NCBI RefSeq assembly: GCF_021654135.1
Contig: NZ_JAKGSD010000020.1
Location: 73,985-137,984 of the forward strand
Direction: 5' to 3'
DNA: 64,000 nucleotides
Origin: Amycolatopsis tucumanensis
GTDB lineage: Bacteria; Actinomycetota; Actinomycetes; Mycobacteriales; Pseudonocardiaceae
Notes under the pieces: model-generated
Told to the model about the DNA's origin: nothing
Database searches by the model: none
The model's input: only the letters and a program-made list of their open reading frames with translations
Made by a program: the position numbers and the translations under genes
Part shown: one piece after another, positions 17,922 to 25,915 of the stretch
Position numbering within the stretch: position 1 is the first letter of the stretch
Layout: every line of letters starts with the position of its first letter

Positions 17922-19327
17922 GCGACGTTCCCGCCGAGCTGAGCCGGGCCCACCTGATCGGGATCGGCGGCGCCGGCATGAGCGGCATCGCGCGGATCCT
18001 GCTGGCGCGCGGCGCCCGCGTGTCCGGCTCGGACGCGAAGGACTCCCGGGCGTTCCTGACGCTGCGCGCGCAGGGCGCCGAGATCGGCATCGGGCAGCGC
18101 CCGGAGAACCTGGACGCGCTGCCCGGCGGCCCGTCCGCGGTGGTCGTGTCGACGGCCATCAAGGAGAGCAACCCGGAGCTGGTGGCCGCCCGCGAGCGCG
18201 GCATCCCGGTGCTGCACCGCGCCCAGGCGCTGGCGCTGCTGATGGCCGGGCACCGGGTCGCCTGCATCGCGGGCACGCACGGCAAGACCTCGACCACGTC
18301 GATGCTCACCGTCGCGTTGCAGCACTGCCGGCTGGACCCGTCGTTCGCGATCGGCGGCGACCTCAACGAGTCCGGCGCGAACGCCCACCACGGCGAGGGC
18401 GGGCTGTTCGTCGCCGAGGCCGACGAGAGCGACGGGTCGTTCCTGAGCTACTCGCCGTCGGTGGCGGTGGTGACCAACGTCGAGCCGGACCACCTGGACC
18501 ACCACGGCACCGCCGAGGCCTACACCGCCGTCTTCACGCAGTTCACCCGACGCATCGAGCCGGGCGGCCTGCTGGTCGTGTGCGCCGACGACGAGGCCGC
18601 GAACGCGCTGGGCGACCACGCGGCGGCCGCGGGCGTGCGGGTGCGCCGCTACGGCCGGTCGGTGACGGACCCCGGCGACGCGAAGGTGCTGGACTACCGG
18701 CCCGCCGACGGCGGCGGGGTCATCCGGATCGCGCTGGACGGCGCCGAGACCGATGTGCGGGTCGCGGTGCCGGGCGAGCACATGGCCTTCAACGCCGTGG
18801 CCGCGCTGCTGGCCGGGCTGGAGCTGGGCGCGCCGCTGGACGGGCTGGCCGAGGGGCTGGCCGCGTTCGGCGGGGTGCGGCGCCGGTTCGAGTTCAAGGG
18901 CCGCGCGGGCGACGTGCGGGTCTACGACGACTACGCCCACCACCCCACGGAGGTCGCGGCGCAGCTGCGCGCGGTGCGGCACGCCGCCGGGAACGGTCGC
19001 GTGGTCGTGGTGTTCCAGCCGCACCTGTACTCGCGCACGAAGCTGTTCGCCGCGGAGTTCGCCGAGGCGCTTGGGCTGGCCGACGAGGTCGTGCTGCTGG
19101 ACGTCTACGGCGCGCGGGAGGAGCCGGAGCCGGGCGTCAGCGGCGCGCTGATCGCGGAGCAGATCACCGGCGCCGGGGTGCACTACGAGCCGGCGTTCGA
19201 CCGGGCCGTGGCGCTGGCCGCGGACCTCGTCAAGCCCGGCGACCTGCTGGTGACCATGGGGGCGGGCGACGTGACGCAGCTGGGGCCGGAGATCCTGGCG
19301 GAGCTGGACCGGCGGGCCGGGGGCTAG
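17918..19327 (+). CDS. murC: UDP-MurNAc:L-Ala ligase MurC
   Basis: MurC commits UDP-MurNAc to peptide synthesis by adding L-alanine. The 469-aa protein shows the N-terminal GIGGAGMSGIARILL loop, the ATP site AGTHGKTSTTSM, EADESDGSFL, and the C-terminal DDYAHHPTEV motif. It starts with GTG overlapping murG. An open frame continues upstream to 17621 but lies inside murG. Its TAG stop is directly followed by the ftsQ GTG. Confidence 0.97.
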   Translation: MSDVPAELSRAHLIGIGGAGMSGIARILLARGARVSGSDAKDSRAFLTLRAQGAEIGIGQRPENLDALPGGPSAVVVSTAIKESNPELVAARERGIPVLHRAQALALLMAGHRVACIAGTHGKTSTTSMLTVALQHCRLDPSFAIGGDLNESGANAHHGEGGLFVAEADESDGSFLSYSPSVAVVTNVEPDHLDHHGTAEAYTAVFTQFTRRIEPGGLLVVCADDEAANALGDHAAAAGVRVRRYGRSVTDPGDAKVLDYRPADGGGVIRIALDGAETDVRVAVPGEHMAFNAVAALLAGLELGAPLDGLAEGLAAFGGVRRRFEFKGRAGDVRVYDDYAHHPTEVAAQLRAVRHAAGNGRVVVVFQPHLYSRTKLFAAEFAEALGLADEVVLLDVYGAREEPEPGVSGALIAEQITGAGVHYEPAFDRAVALAADLVKPGDLLVTMGAGDVTQLGPEILAELDRRAGG

Positions 19328-20122
19328 GTGGCGACGCGAGCGCGGAGCGAGGAGCGCAGCAGGCCGTCCACGCGGCGGTCGTCGTCGGCGGTGCGCAGCC
19401 GCCGGGGACGGCGCCCGCTGACGGCGCGGCGGCGCACCGGCACGGGCGTCTCGCGGCGCCGCGCGCTGCGACGCCGCTGGGTGGCGCTGCTGACCGTGCT
19501 GACGGTGGCCGGGCTCGCCTACGTCGTGTTGTTCACGTCGCTGCTGGGCGTCCGGTCGGTGGAGGTGCACGGCGCGAACAGCGTGCCGGGGGACCAGATC
19601 CTGGCCGCCGCCGCGGTGCCCGACCTGAAGCCGATGCTGTTGCTGGACACCGGCGAGATCGCCGCCCGCGTGACGGCGATCCCCGGGGTGGCCACTGTGG
19701 ACGTCTCCAGGTCGTGGCCGTCCACTGTGGACATCACGGTGACGGAGCGGACGCCGATCGGCTTCACCGCGGCGGCCGACGGGTTCCACCTGGTCGATTC
19801 CGGCGGCCTGGACTACAAGACGGTGCAGAACAAGCCGGACGGCCTGCCGGAGGTGCAGGTGGCGGCGGTGGCCCCGGACGACCCGGTGACGCATTCGGTG
19901 GTGGCGGTGCTCGCGACCGTGCCGCAGCCGCTGAAGGGGCAGATCACGGTCGTGCGGGCCAAAACCCCGGGCGGCGTGGAGTTCACGCTGGCCAGCGGCA
20001 AGACGGTCCGCTGGGGGAACGCGGAGAAGGCGGAGCGCAAGGCGCAGGTGCTGAACGTGCTGCTGACCCGCGAGGGGCAGGTCTACGACGTCGCGAGCCC
20101 CGAGCTGCCGACCGTCTCCTGA
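19328..20122 (+). CDS. ftsQ: Cell division protein FtsQ
   Basis: FtsQ is a bitopic membrane protein of 264 aa. Its cytoplasmic tail of about 52 residues is very Arg-rich, and a single transmembrane helix spans about 54-76 (WVALLTVLTVAGLAYVVLF). The extracytoplasmic POTRA domain begins at VRSVEVHGANSVPGDQIL, and an FtsQ beta-domain follows with WPSTVDITVTERTPIGF. It scaffolds FtsL and FtsW-FtsI at the septum. It begins with GTG immediately after the murC stop and is the last gene before the operon is interrupted by convergent osmC. Confidence 0.95.
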   Translation: MATRARSEERSRPSTRRSSSAVRSRRGRRPLTARRRTGTGVSRRRALRRRWVALLTVLTVAGLAYVVLFTSLLGVRSVEVHGANSVPGDQILAAAAVPDLKPMLLLDTGEIAARVTAIPGVATVDVSRSWPSTVDITVTERTPIGFTAAADGFHLVDSGGLDYKTVQNKPDGLPEVQVAAVAPDDPVTHSVVAVLATVPQPLKGQITVVRAKTPGGVEFTLASGKTVRWGNAEKAERKAQVLNVLLTREGQVYDVASPELPTVS

Positions 20123-20131
20123 GGACGGAGA

Positions 20132-20165
20132 CGCGGTCGCACATCGCCGAGGACGTGCGACCGCG
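20132..20165. terminator. Bidirectional hairpin between ftsQ and osmC
   Basis: CGCGGTCGCAC (20132-20142) and GTGCGACCGCG (20155-20165) form a perfect 11-bp stem with a 12-nt loop in the 63-bp gap between convergent genes. There is no U-tract. GC-rich actinobacterial terminators often lack one, so a two-way terminator is the best reading. Confidence 0.7.
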
Positions 20166-20185
20166 GGCCACCGCGTTGCGGGGGC

Positions 20186-20620
20186 TCAGTCGAGCGCCGC
20201 GTCCAGCGTGATCGTCGTGCCGGCCAGCGCCTTCGACACCGGGCAGGTCTGCTCGGCCGTCTTCGCCAGCTCGGCGAACTTCGCCGCGTCCACGCCGGGG
20301 ACGGTGGCGCGCAGGGTGATCGCGATGCCGCTGATCTCGAAGCCGCCGCCCGCGGCCGGGCCGAGCGTGACCTCGGCGCTCACGTCGATGGACTCGGCGC
20401 GCAGGTTCTGCGACTCCAGCACGCCGGACAGGTTCATCGCCAGGCACGACGAGTGCGCGGCGGCGATGAGCTCCTCCGGGCTGGTCTGACCCTCCGGGTT
20501 GCCGGCGCGGGTCGGGAACGACACGTCGAACTGGCCCGCGTTCGACGAGTCGAGCGTGACGTGGCCCTTGCCGTTCTGCAGGCCGCCTTCCCAGTGGGTG
20601 GTGGCGTCGCGACTGGGCAT
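20186..20620 (-). CDS. osmC: OsmC family hydroperoxide reductase
   Basis: OsmC is a thiol-dependent peroxidase that detoxifies organic hydroperoxides. This 144-aa protein matches OsmC proper rather than Ohr (HWEGGLQNGKG at the start, TSPEELIAAAHSSCLAM, C-terminal QTCPVSKAL). The two redox cysteines are Cys59 and Cys126. The ATG at 20620 is chosen because the open frame upstream is not family-like and runs into the divergent gene. It sits on the opposite strand between ftsQ and ftsZ. A perfect CAATT-N-AATTG operator lies about 52 bp upstream, implying OhrR/MarR-type control, but no such regulator gene is in the window. Confidence 0.93.
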   Translation of the reverse strand: MPSRDATTHWEGGLQNGKGHVTLDSSNAGQFDVSFPTRAGNPEGQTSPEELIAAAHSSCLAMNLSGVLESQNLRAESIDVSAEVTLGPAAGGGFEISGIAITLRATVPGVDAAKFAELAKTAEQTCPVSKALAGTTITLDAALD

Positions 20621-20671
20621 GGTGTTCCCCTTCCATCGGTGTGAAGATCCTTCCGCCATCGAACATAGCGT

Positions 20672-20684
20672 GCAATTTAATTGC
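20672..20684. promoter_or_regulatory. OhrR/MarR-type operator in the osmC-dinB intergenic region
   Basis: GCAATT-T-AATTGC is a perfect odd palindrome in an otherwise GC-rich region. OhrR operators described in other bacteria have the core CAATT-N-AATTG, which this matches exactly. The site lies between divergent osmC and the DinB-like gene and could control either or both. Confidence 0.7.
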
Positions 20685-20717
20685 GCGCAACACATCCATT
20701 GTGGAAGGCTGTGGGTC

Positions 20718-21212
20718 ATGATCAGAACGGAGCCCGCCTTCGACGGCGGCGAGCGCGAGCAACTCGGCGCGTTCCTGGACTTCCTGCGCGAGGCCGTCGT
20801 GCTCAAGTGCGCGGGCCTGACCGACGAGCAGGCCCGCCGCAGCCTCGTGCCGAGCCAGCTGACCACGATCGCCGGCCTGGTGAGCCACCTGACCTATGTG
20901 GAGCACCACTGGTTCGAGGTGGTCCTCGCCGGCCGTCCCAGCCGGTGGGACGAGAAGCTGGCCGCCGACCGCGACGCGGACTTCCGCGAGGCGCTCACGA
21001 TCCCGCTGGCGGACCTGGTGGACGCCTACCGCGCGCAGTGCGCGGTCAGCCGCGAGATCGCCGCCGGGATGGCGCCGGAGACCCTCGTGTCCTTCCGGGA
21101 CGGCTCGATCAACCTGCGTTACGTGCTGATCCACATGGTGGAGGAGACCGGGCGGCACGCCGGGCACCTGGACCTGCTGCGTGAGCTGACCGACGGCCGG
21201 ACCGGCGAATGA
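20718..21212 (+). CDS. DinB/DUF664 family protein
   Basis: This 164-aa four-helix-bundle protein has the metal-binding histidines of the DinB/DUF664 superfamily (HLTYVEHHWFE in helix 2 and HMVEETGRHAGHLD in helix 4). Members include mycothiol- or bacillithiol-dependent enzymes and many proteins of unknown function; in actinobacteria a mycothiol-dependent role is plausible. Placement back to back with osmC over a shared operator suggests oxidative or thiol stress. The ATG at 20718 is used; the frame is open further upstream across the operator, but that extension would overlap the osmC start. The gene lies inside the dcw region between ftsQ and ftsZ. Confidence 0.85.
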   Translation: MIRTEPAFDGGEREQLGAFLDFLREAVVLKCAGLTDEQARRSLVPSQLTTIAGLVSHLTYVEHHWFEVVLAGRPSRWDEKLAADRDADFREALTIPLADLVDAYRAQCAVSREIAAGMAPETLVSFRDGSINLRYVLIHMVEETGRHAGHLDLLRELTDGRTGE

Positions 21213-21313
21213 CGCGTCCGGCGCGGTGATTTTGCAACGCCACGGCCGACACGCGGCGTGGCTACTGGATTCCGGTTCGCCGGATCCCTACCTTCGGCGG
21301 ACGGAGCGGGGAG

Positions 21314-21363
21314 TTGACATAACTCTGAACCTTGAGTTTAGGTTGAGGGTTTTTCGCTCCCGG
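21314..21363 (+). promoter_or_regulatory. ftsZ promoter region with nested inverted repeats
   Basis: TTGACA at 21314-21319 is a consensus -35, and TAGGTT at 21339-21344 is the nearest TANNNT -10, at a long 19-bp spacing. Between and around them lie nested inverted repeats (AACTC with GAGTT, AACCT with AGGTT) in an unusually AT-rich stretch. This is the only strong promoter between ftsQ and ftsZ, so ftsZ is transcribed independently of the murC-ftsQ operon. Confidence 0.75.
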
Positions 21364-21402
21364 TGAGCGGTACGAGGAATTCACGATAGGAAGGCGGACC
21401 CG

Positions 21403-22689
21403 ATGACGCCCCCGCACAACTACCTCGCGGTGATCAAGGTCGTCGGCATCGGCGGAGGCGGCGTGAACGCCGTCAACCGCATGATCGAGGTCGGCCTCAA
21501 GGGTGTCGAGTTCATCGCGATCAACACGGACGCGCAGGCGCTGCTGATGTCCGACGCCGATGTCAAGCTCGACATCGGCCGCGAGCTGACCCGCGGCCTT
21601 GGCGCCGGCGCCAACCCCGAGGTGGGGCACAAGGCCGCCGAGGACCACCGCGAGGAGATCGAGGAGGTGCTCAAGGGCGCCGACATGGTCTTCGTGACCG
21701 CGGGCGAGGGCGGTGGCACCGGCACCGGCGGCGCGCCGGTGGTCGCCTCGATCGCGCGCAAGCTCGGCGCGCTCACGATCGGCGTGGTGACCCGGCCGTT
21801 CACCTTCGAGGGCAAGCGCCGCGGCAAGCAGGCCGAGGACGGGATCCAGGCGCTGCGCAACGAGTGCGACACCCTCATCGTCATCCCCAACGACCGGCTG
21901 CTGCAGCTCGGCGACATCGGCGTCAGCCTGATGGACGCGTTCCGCTCCGCCGACGAGGTCCTGCTCTCCGGTGTCCAGGGCATCACCGATTTGATCACCA
22001 CGCCGGGTCTGATCAACCTGGACTTCGCCGACGTGAAGAGCGTGATGTCCGGCGCGGGCAGCGCGCTGATGGGCATCGGCTCCGCCCGCGGCGAGGGCCG
22101 CGCGGTGCAGGCCGCGGAGAAGGCGATCAACTCGCCGCTGCTGGAGGCCTCGATGGAGGGCGCGCACGGCGCGCTGCTGTCCATCGCGGGCGGCTCCGAC
22201 CTCGGCCTGTTCGAGATCAACGAGGCCGCCTCGCTGGTGCAGGAGGCCGCGCACCCCGAGGCGAACATCATCTTCGGGACGATCATCGACGACTCCCTCG
22301 GCGACGAGGTGCGCGTGACGGTGATCGCGGCCGGGTTCGACTCCGGCTCGCCCACCCACAAGAAGCTCGAGCCACCCGCGGTGGGCACCCGCTCGACGAC
22401 GGCCTCCGCCGAGGCCGGGCAGGTCCGCCAGCCGGCGCCCGCGGCGTCGGCGCAGCCCCCGGCGCCGCCGGCGGGTGGCGGCTTCCCGGTGACGCCGCCG
22501 CGGACGCCGCCGTCGGGCACCAACTACGGCACGCCGCCCAGCGGGCTTCCGCAGGCCGGTGGCGGCAGCCGCAGCTACCCGGCGCCGCGCACGAGCACCA
22601 GCCAGGGCAGCCTGCCCAGCCGGGCGGTCCCGGTGACCGACGACCCGTCCGACGACGACGTGGACGTCCCGCCGTTCATGCGGCGCTGA
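21403..22689 (+). CDS. ftsZ: Cell division GTPase FtsZ
   Basis: FtsZ is the tubulin-like GTPase that forms the Z-ring. The 428-aa protein has the nucleotide-binding GIGGGGVNAVNRMI, the tubulin signature GGGTGTG at 103-109 and the T7-loop region NLDFADVKSVM. A disordered Pro/Gly-rich linker spans about 325-415, and the conserved C-terminal peptide DVDVPPFMRR binds SepF and FtsW-type partners. ftsA is absent, as usual in actinobacteria. The gene has its own promoter and ends at a strong bidirectional hairpin. Confidence 0.98.
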   Translation: MTPPHNYLAVIKVVGIGGGGVNAVNRMIEVGLKGVEFIAINTDAQALLMSDADVKLDIGRELTRGLGAGANPEVGHKAAEDHREEIEEVLKGADMVFVTAGEGGGTGTGGAPVVASIARKLGALTIGVVTRPFTFEGKRRGKQAEDGIQALRNECDTLIVIPNDRLLQLGDIGVSLMDAFRSADEVLLSGVQGITDLITTPGLINLDFADVKSVMSGAGSALMGIGSARGEGRAVQAAEKAINSPLLEASMEGAHGALLSIAGGSDLGLFEINEAASLVQEAAHPEANIIFGTIIDDSLGDEVRVTVIAAGFDSGSPTHKKLEPPAVGTRSTTASAEAGQVRQPAPAASAQPPAPPAGGGFPVTPPRTPPSGTNYGTPPSGLPQAGGGSRSYPAPRTSTSQGSLPSRAVPVTDDPSDDDVDVPPFMRR

Positions 22690-22696
22690 CCCCGCG

Positions 22697-22723
22697 CCGG
22701 GCCTGACCCGCGGTCAGGCCCGG
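22697..22723. terminator. Perfect 12-bp hairpin after ftsZ
   Basis: CCGGGCCTGACC (22697-22708) and GGTCAGGCCCGG (22712-22723) pair perfectly around a 3-nt loop. The hairpin starts 8 bp after the ftsZ stop, and its right arm contains the stop codon of the convergent gene. It should terminate or protect both transcripts. Confidence 0.8.
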
Positions 22724-23547
22724 TGGTGCTGTTCGAGTTCGTCGATGGCGCGGGACAGCGTCCAGCGTTCGTCCTCGGACAGCTCCCACGGCAGGTGGTC
22801 CCGCAGCGCGGCGTCGAGCCGCTCGGCGACCACGACCTCCAGGATGTCCGGCACCCCGGCGCCCATCAGCAGCTCGGTCAGCGGCACCGACCAGTGGGGG
22901 TGCGGGAACCGCGCCGCGTGGCGGCTCGCCCGCGCCGCCTGCCAGATCCGCCGCGTCGCCTCGGGTCCGTCGAACCGGACGGCGTCCTGCAGCAGCCGGC
23001 ACCAGCCGAGGTCGGAGACCTCCATCGCCCCGCTGAACTCAGCCCACAGGTCGGCCTCGCCGATCTCGCGGAACAACACCAGCGCTCCGGCGCGGTCGCC
23101 CGCCGCGTAGCGCGCGTCGGCCTCGTCGAGCTTCGCCTTGAGCCGCCCGCTCGCGGTCGTGCCGTGCTCGGCGAGGTACTCCTCGTGGTCGCGGGCGAGG
23201 TGGGCGACGTCCGGCACCCGGAGGGTGACGTCCCACAGGCCCTCCGCCTCCTCTTCCGGGACGCCGTGCTCCAGCGCTTCCTCCAGCAGGGCGATCGCGC
23301 GGTCGTTGTGCTCGTCCATCTCGTCGGGCCCGAGGAACTCGATGTCGTCCAGGTGCCCGTAGGCCCCGGCGAGCGCGAACGCGCCCCGCACCGCGGGATC
23401 CACCTCGTCCAGGCGCTCGTCCACGGCTTCCGCGATCCGGGTCCACTTCTCCCGGCCGGGCGGGGTGAACAGCGCGGCCAGCTCCGGCGGCAGCTGCCCG
23501 GAGGTGGCCAGTGCGCGGAGGCTCGGGGGCACGGGTGGCATGTCCAT
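22714..23547 (-). CDS. Hypothetical protein, helical, Glu/Leu-rich
   Basis: I do not recognise this 277-aa protein. It has no signal peptide or membrane segment and is predicted nearly all helical. Repeated helix-turn-helix periodicity (for example AIALLEEALEHGVPEEEAEGLWDV and GRLKAKLDEADARYAAGDRAGALVLFREIG) is reminiscent of TPR-like repeats. Codon use matches its neighbours, and the convergent terminator that it shares with ftsZ supports it being real. It interrupts the common actinobacterial order ftsZ-pgeF. The start ATG at 23547 could alternatively be 23541. Confidence 0.75.
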   Translation of the reverse strand: MDMPPVPPSLRALATSGQLPPELAALFTPPGREKWTRIAEAVDERLDEVDPAVRGAFALAGAYGHLDDIEFLGPDEMDEHNDRAIALLEEALEHGVPEEEAEGLWDVTLRVPDVAHLARDHEEYLAEHGTTASGRLKAKLDEADARYAAGDRAGALVLFREIGEADLWAEFSGAMEVSDLGWCRLLQDAVRFDGPEATRRIWQAARASRHAARFPHPHWSVPLTELLMGAGVPDILEVVVAERLDAALRDHLPWELSEDERWTLSRAIDELEQHHRA

Positions 23548-23624
23548 GGCGGTGAGACCGGCCGAGCACCGCGTCCGGTTCCCAGTAGGCTCAGGGGAAA
23601 CCAGGCGAGTGGAGGTAGTGGGAC

Positions 23625-24326
23625 TTGCGCATCCGTCGGGTGGTCACGACCAGGGCGGGTGGCGTTTCGGCGCCGCCGTACGACACGTTCAACCTCGGCG
23701 ACCACGTCGGTGACGACCCGGCCGCGGTCGAGGCCAACCGCAAGCGGCTCGGCACCGAGCTGGGTGTGGAGCGGGTGGCCTGGATGGAGCAAGTGCACGG
23801 CCGCACGGTCACCGTCGTCGACGGCAGCGAGACCGCGCCCGCCGAGGCCACCGACGCGCTCGTGACGAAGACCCCCGGCCTGCCCGTCGCCGTGCTCGTC
23901 GCGGACTGCGTGCCGGTGCTGCTGGGCGACCCGGAGACCGGCGTGGTGGCCGCGGTGCACGCCGGACGTGTCGGCGCGCGCGTCGGGGTGCTGCCCGCCG
24001 CGCTCGAGGCGATGGTCGAGGCCGGCGCCGAGATGGGCCGCATCGAGGTGCTGCTCGGCCCGGCGATCTGCGGCGAGTGCTACGAGGTGCCCGCCGAGAT
24101 GGCCGCCGACGTGGACAAGCACCTGCCCGGCAGCGCGACCCGCACCCGCGCCGGCAAGCCGGGGCTGGACCTGCGCGCCGGGCTGTGGCGCCAGCTCGCC
24201 GAGGCCGGCGTCGGCAAGGTCGGCGTCGATCCGCGCTGCACGGCCGAGGACCCGACCCTGTTCAGCTACCGGCGCGACGGCACCACCGGTCGCATCGCCG
24301 CGCTGACCTGGGCCGAGCCGGAATGA
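23625..24326 (+). CDS. pgeF: Peptidoglycan editing factor PgeF (YfiH/DUF152)
   Basis: PgeF is a laccase-domain zinc protein implicated in removing wrongly incorporated residues from peptidoglycan precursors; related enzymes act on purine nucleosides. The 233-aa protein has the three metal/catalytic residues His58 (MEQVHGR), Cys95 (VADCVP) and His112 (AVHAGR). The common HAGWRG motif is HAGRVG here. A TTG start with GGAGG about 9 bases upstream gives MRIRRVV. The stop overlaps yggS as ATGA. Confidence 0.9.
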   Translation: MRIRRVVTTRAGGVSAPPYDTFNLGDHVGDDPAAVEANRKRLGTELGVERVAWMEQVHGRTVTVVDGSETAPAEATDALVTKTPGLPVAVLVADCVPVLLGDPETGVVAAVHAGRVGARVGVLPAALEAMVEAGAEMGRIEVLLGPAICGECYEVPAEMAADVDKHLPGSATRTRAGKPGLDLRAGLWRQLAEAGVGKVGVDPRCTAEDPTLFSYRRDGTTGRIAALTWAEPE

Positions 24327-25057
24327 GCGACGAGCAGCGCCGGGAGGAGATCGCCAAGGCCCTCGAAGCCGTGGAGGCGCGCGTCGCCGACGCGTGCGCG
24401 GCGGCCGGGCGGCCGCGCGGCGAGGTGCGCCTGCTCGCCGTCACCAAGACCTTCCCCGCGACCGACGCGGCCCTGCTCACCGACCTCGGCCAGACCGACC
24501 TCGCGGAGAACCGCGACCAGGAGGCCGGCGCGAAGGCGGCCGAGGTGCGCGAGCTGCGGCCGGACGCGCGGCCGCGGTGGCACATGATCGGGCGGCTGCA
24601 GCGCAACAAGGCGCGGTCGGTGGTGCGCTGGGCCGACGAGGTCCAGTCCGTCGACTCGGTGCGGCTCGCCGACGCGCTCGCCAAGGCGCTGCGCAACGCG
24701 CACGAGGCGGGGGAGCGGTCCGGTCCGCTGGACGTCCTGATCCAGGCCAGCCTCGACGACGATCCGTCACGAGGCGGCTGTCCGCTCCCTCAGCTGGGTG
24801 AGCTGGCCGATCACATCGCCGGGCTGGACGGGCTGCGGCTGCGCGGGCTGATGGCGGTCGCGCCGCTGGGCGCCGACCCCGCCCGGGCCTTCGCGCGCCT
24901 GGCCGCCGCGGCCGCTGACCTCCGCCGGAGCCACCCGGACGCGGTCGAGTTGTCCGCGGGGATGAGCGGTGATCTTGAACCCGCCATCGCGCACGGTTCG
25001 ACATGTGTGCGTGTCGGAACCGCGTTGCTCGGCGCCCGCGGTCTAGCCTCGCCGTAG
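24323..25057 (+). CDS. PLP homeostasis protein YggS/PROSC
   Basis: This 244-aa protein of the PLP-binding YggS family has the cofactor lysine at Lys42 in LLAVTKTFP. The GRLQRNKARSVV and LMAVAPLGAD blocks and the C-terminal SAGMSGDLEPAIAHGSTCVRVGTALLG complete the pattern. It keeps free pyridoxal phosphate low and affects amino-acid balance; it has no known catalytic activity. It is conserved between ftsZ and sepF in Gram-positives and overlaps pgeF by 4 bp. Confidence 0.95.
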   Translation: MSDEQRREEIAKALEAVEARVADACAAAGRPRGEVRLLAVTKTFPATDAALLTDLGQTDLAENRDQEAGAKAAEVRELRPDARPRWHMIGRLQRNKARSVVRWADEVQSVDSVRLADALAKALRNAHEAGERSGPLDVLIQASLDDDPSRGGCPLPQLGELADHIAGLDGLRLRGLMAVAPLGADPARAFARLAAAAADLRRSHPDAVELSAGMSGDLEPAIAHGSTCVRVGTALLGARGLASP

Positions 25058-25122
25058 CGAGATCACCCGGAAGTGAGCGATCGCGTCCGGGTAGTCAGGT
25101 GAGGGAGCGGCTAGGGAGAGGC

Positions 25123-25746
25123 ATGAGCGCGCTGCAGAAGCTGAAGGCCTACTTCGGCATGATCCCGGCCGACAGTGACGGTTACGACGGCTACGACTCC
25201 TACGAGGCCGCCGACCGGTACGACGACGACTACCGCCGCGACTACGCGGACGAAGCCTACGACGGCTTCGACGAGGAGCCGCCGCCGCGTGCCCGCCGAC
25301 GGTACCGCGACGGTTCCGACTACGACGAGGAGGGCCCGCTCCGCACGCGGCCGCGGTCGCCGGAGCCGCCGGTGCACGGCGCGCTCGCGGTCGAGCGGCA
25401 GCCGGAGCCGGTGGCGCGGCTGCGCCCGGTGCCGGAGCCGGCCAGGGCGTCGGCGCCGCGGGACGCGCTCGGGCGGATCACCACGCTGCACCCGACGAGC
25501 TACGTCGAGGCGCGGGGGATCGGCGAGGCCTACCGCGAGGGCATCCCGGTGATCATCAACCTGACCCAGATGGAGAACGCGGACGCCAAGCGGCTCGTGG
25601 ACTTCGCGGCCGGGCTGGCGTTCGCGCTGCGCGGCTCGATGGACAAGATCACCAACAAGGTGTTCCTCCTCTCGCCGCCGGACGTGGAGGTGACCGCGGA
25701 GGAGCGCCGCCGGATCGCCGAGGGCGGGTTGTTCCTCCGTCACTGA
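25123..25746 (+). CDS. sepF: Cell division protein SepF
   Basis: SepF anchors FtsZ to the membrane and substitutes for FtsA in actinobacteria. The 207-aa protein has an N-terminal amphipathic helix (SALQKLKAYFGMIP), a disordered acidic Tyr/Asp/Arg-rich linker (about 15-110), and the C-terminal SepF domain with VIINLTQMENADAKRLVDFAAGL. The ATG at 25123 has GGGAGAGG just upstream. The open frame upstream overlaps yggS and is not family-like. Confidence 0.95.
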   Translation: MSALQKLKAYFGMIPADSDGYDGYDSYEAADRYDDDYRRDYADEAYDGFDEEPPPRARRRYRDGSDYDEEGPLRTRPRSPEPPVHGALAVERQPEPVARLRPVPEPARASAPRDALGRITTLHPTSYVEARGIGEAYREGIPVIINLTQMENADAKRLVDFAAGLAFALRGSMDKITNKVFLLSPPDVEVTAEERRRIAEGGLFLRH

Positions 25747-25858
25747 GCGCGATCGCCGGTTCCCGGAAATGGGGTGGAACCGTGTGATGGCACAACTACA
25801 GGTCGTAACAATTTAGGCCGAACGGGTGAAACCGTTGGCTAAATCACAGTTCGATTAC

Positions 25859-25901
25859 GTGACCCGGGCACACCGGGCGTTCCGGGTGCTCCCGGGGTCA
25901 C
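25859..25901 (+). other. Structured leader upstream of yggT
   Basis: GTGACCCGGGCAC at 25859-25871 can pair with GTGCTCCCGGGGTCAC at 25886-25901, with small bulges, forming a long GC-rich hairpin that ends 14 bases before the yggT start. It could be a terminator of sepF read-through or a translational control element. Confidence 0.45.
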
Positions 25902-25915
25902 GGCGATGTGGCAGA

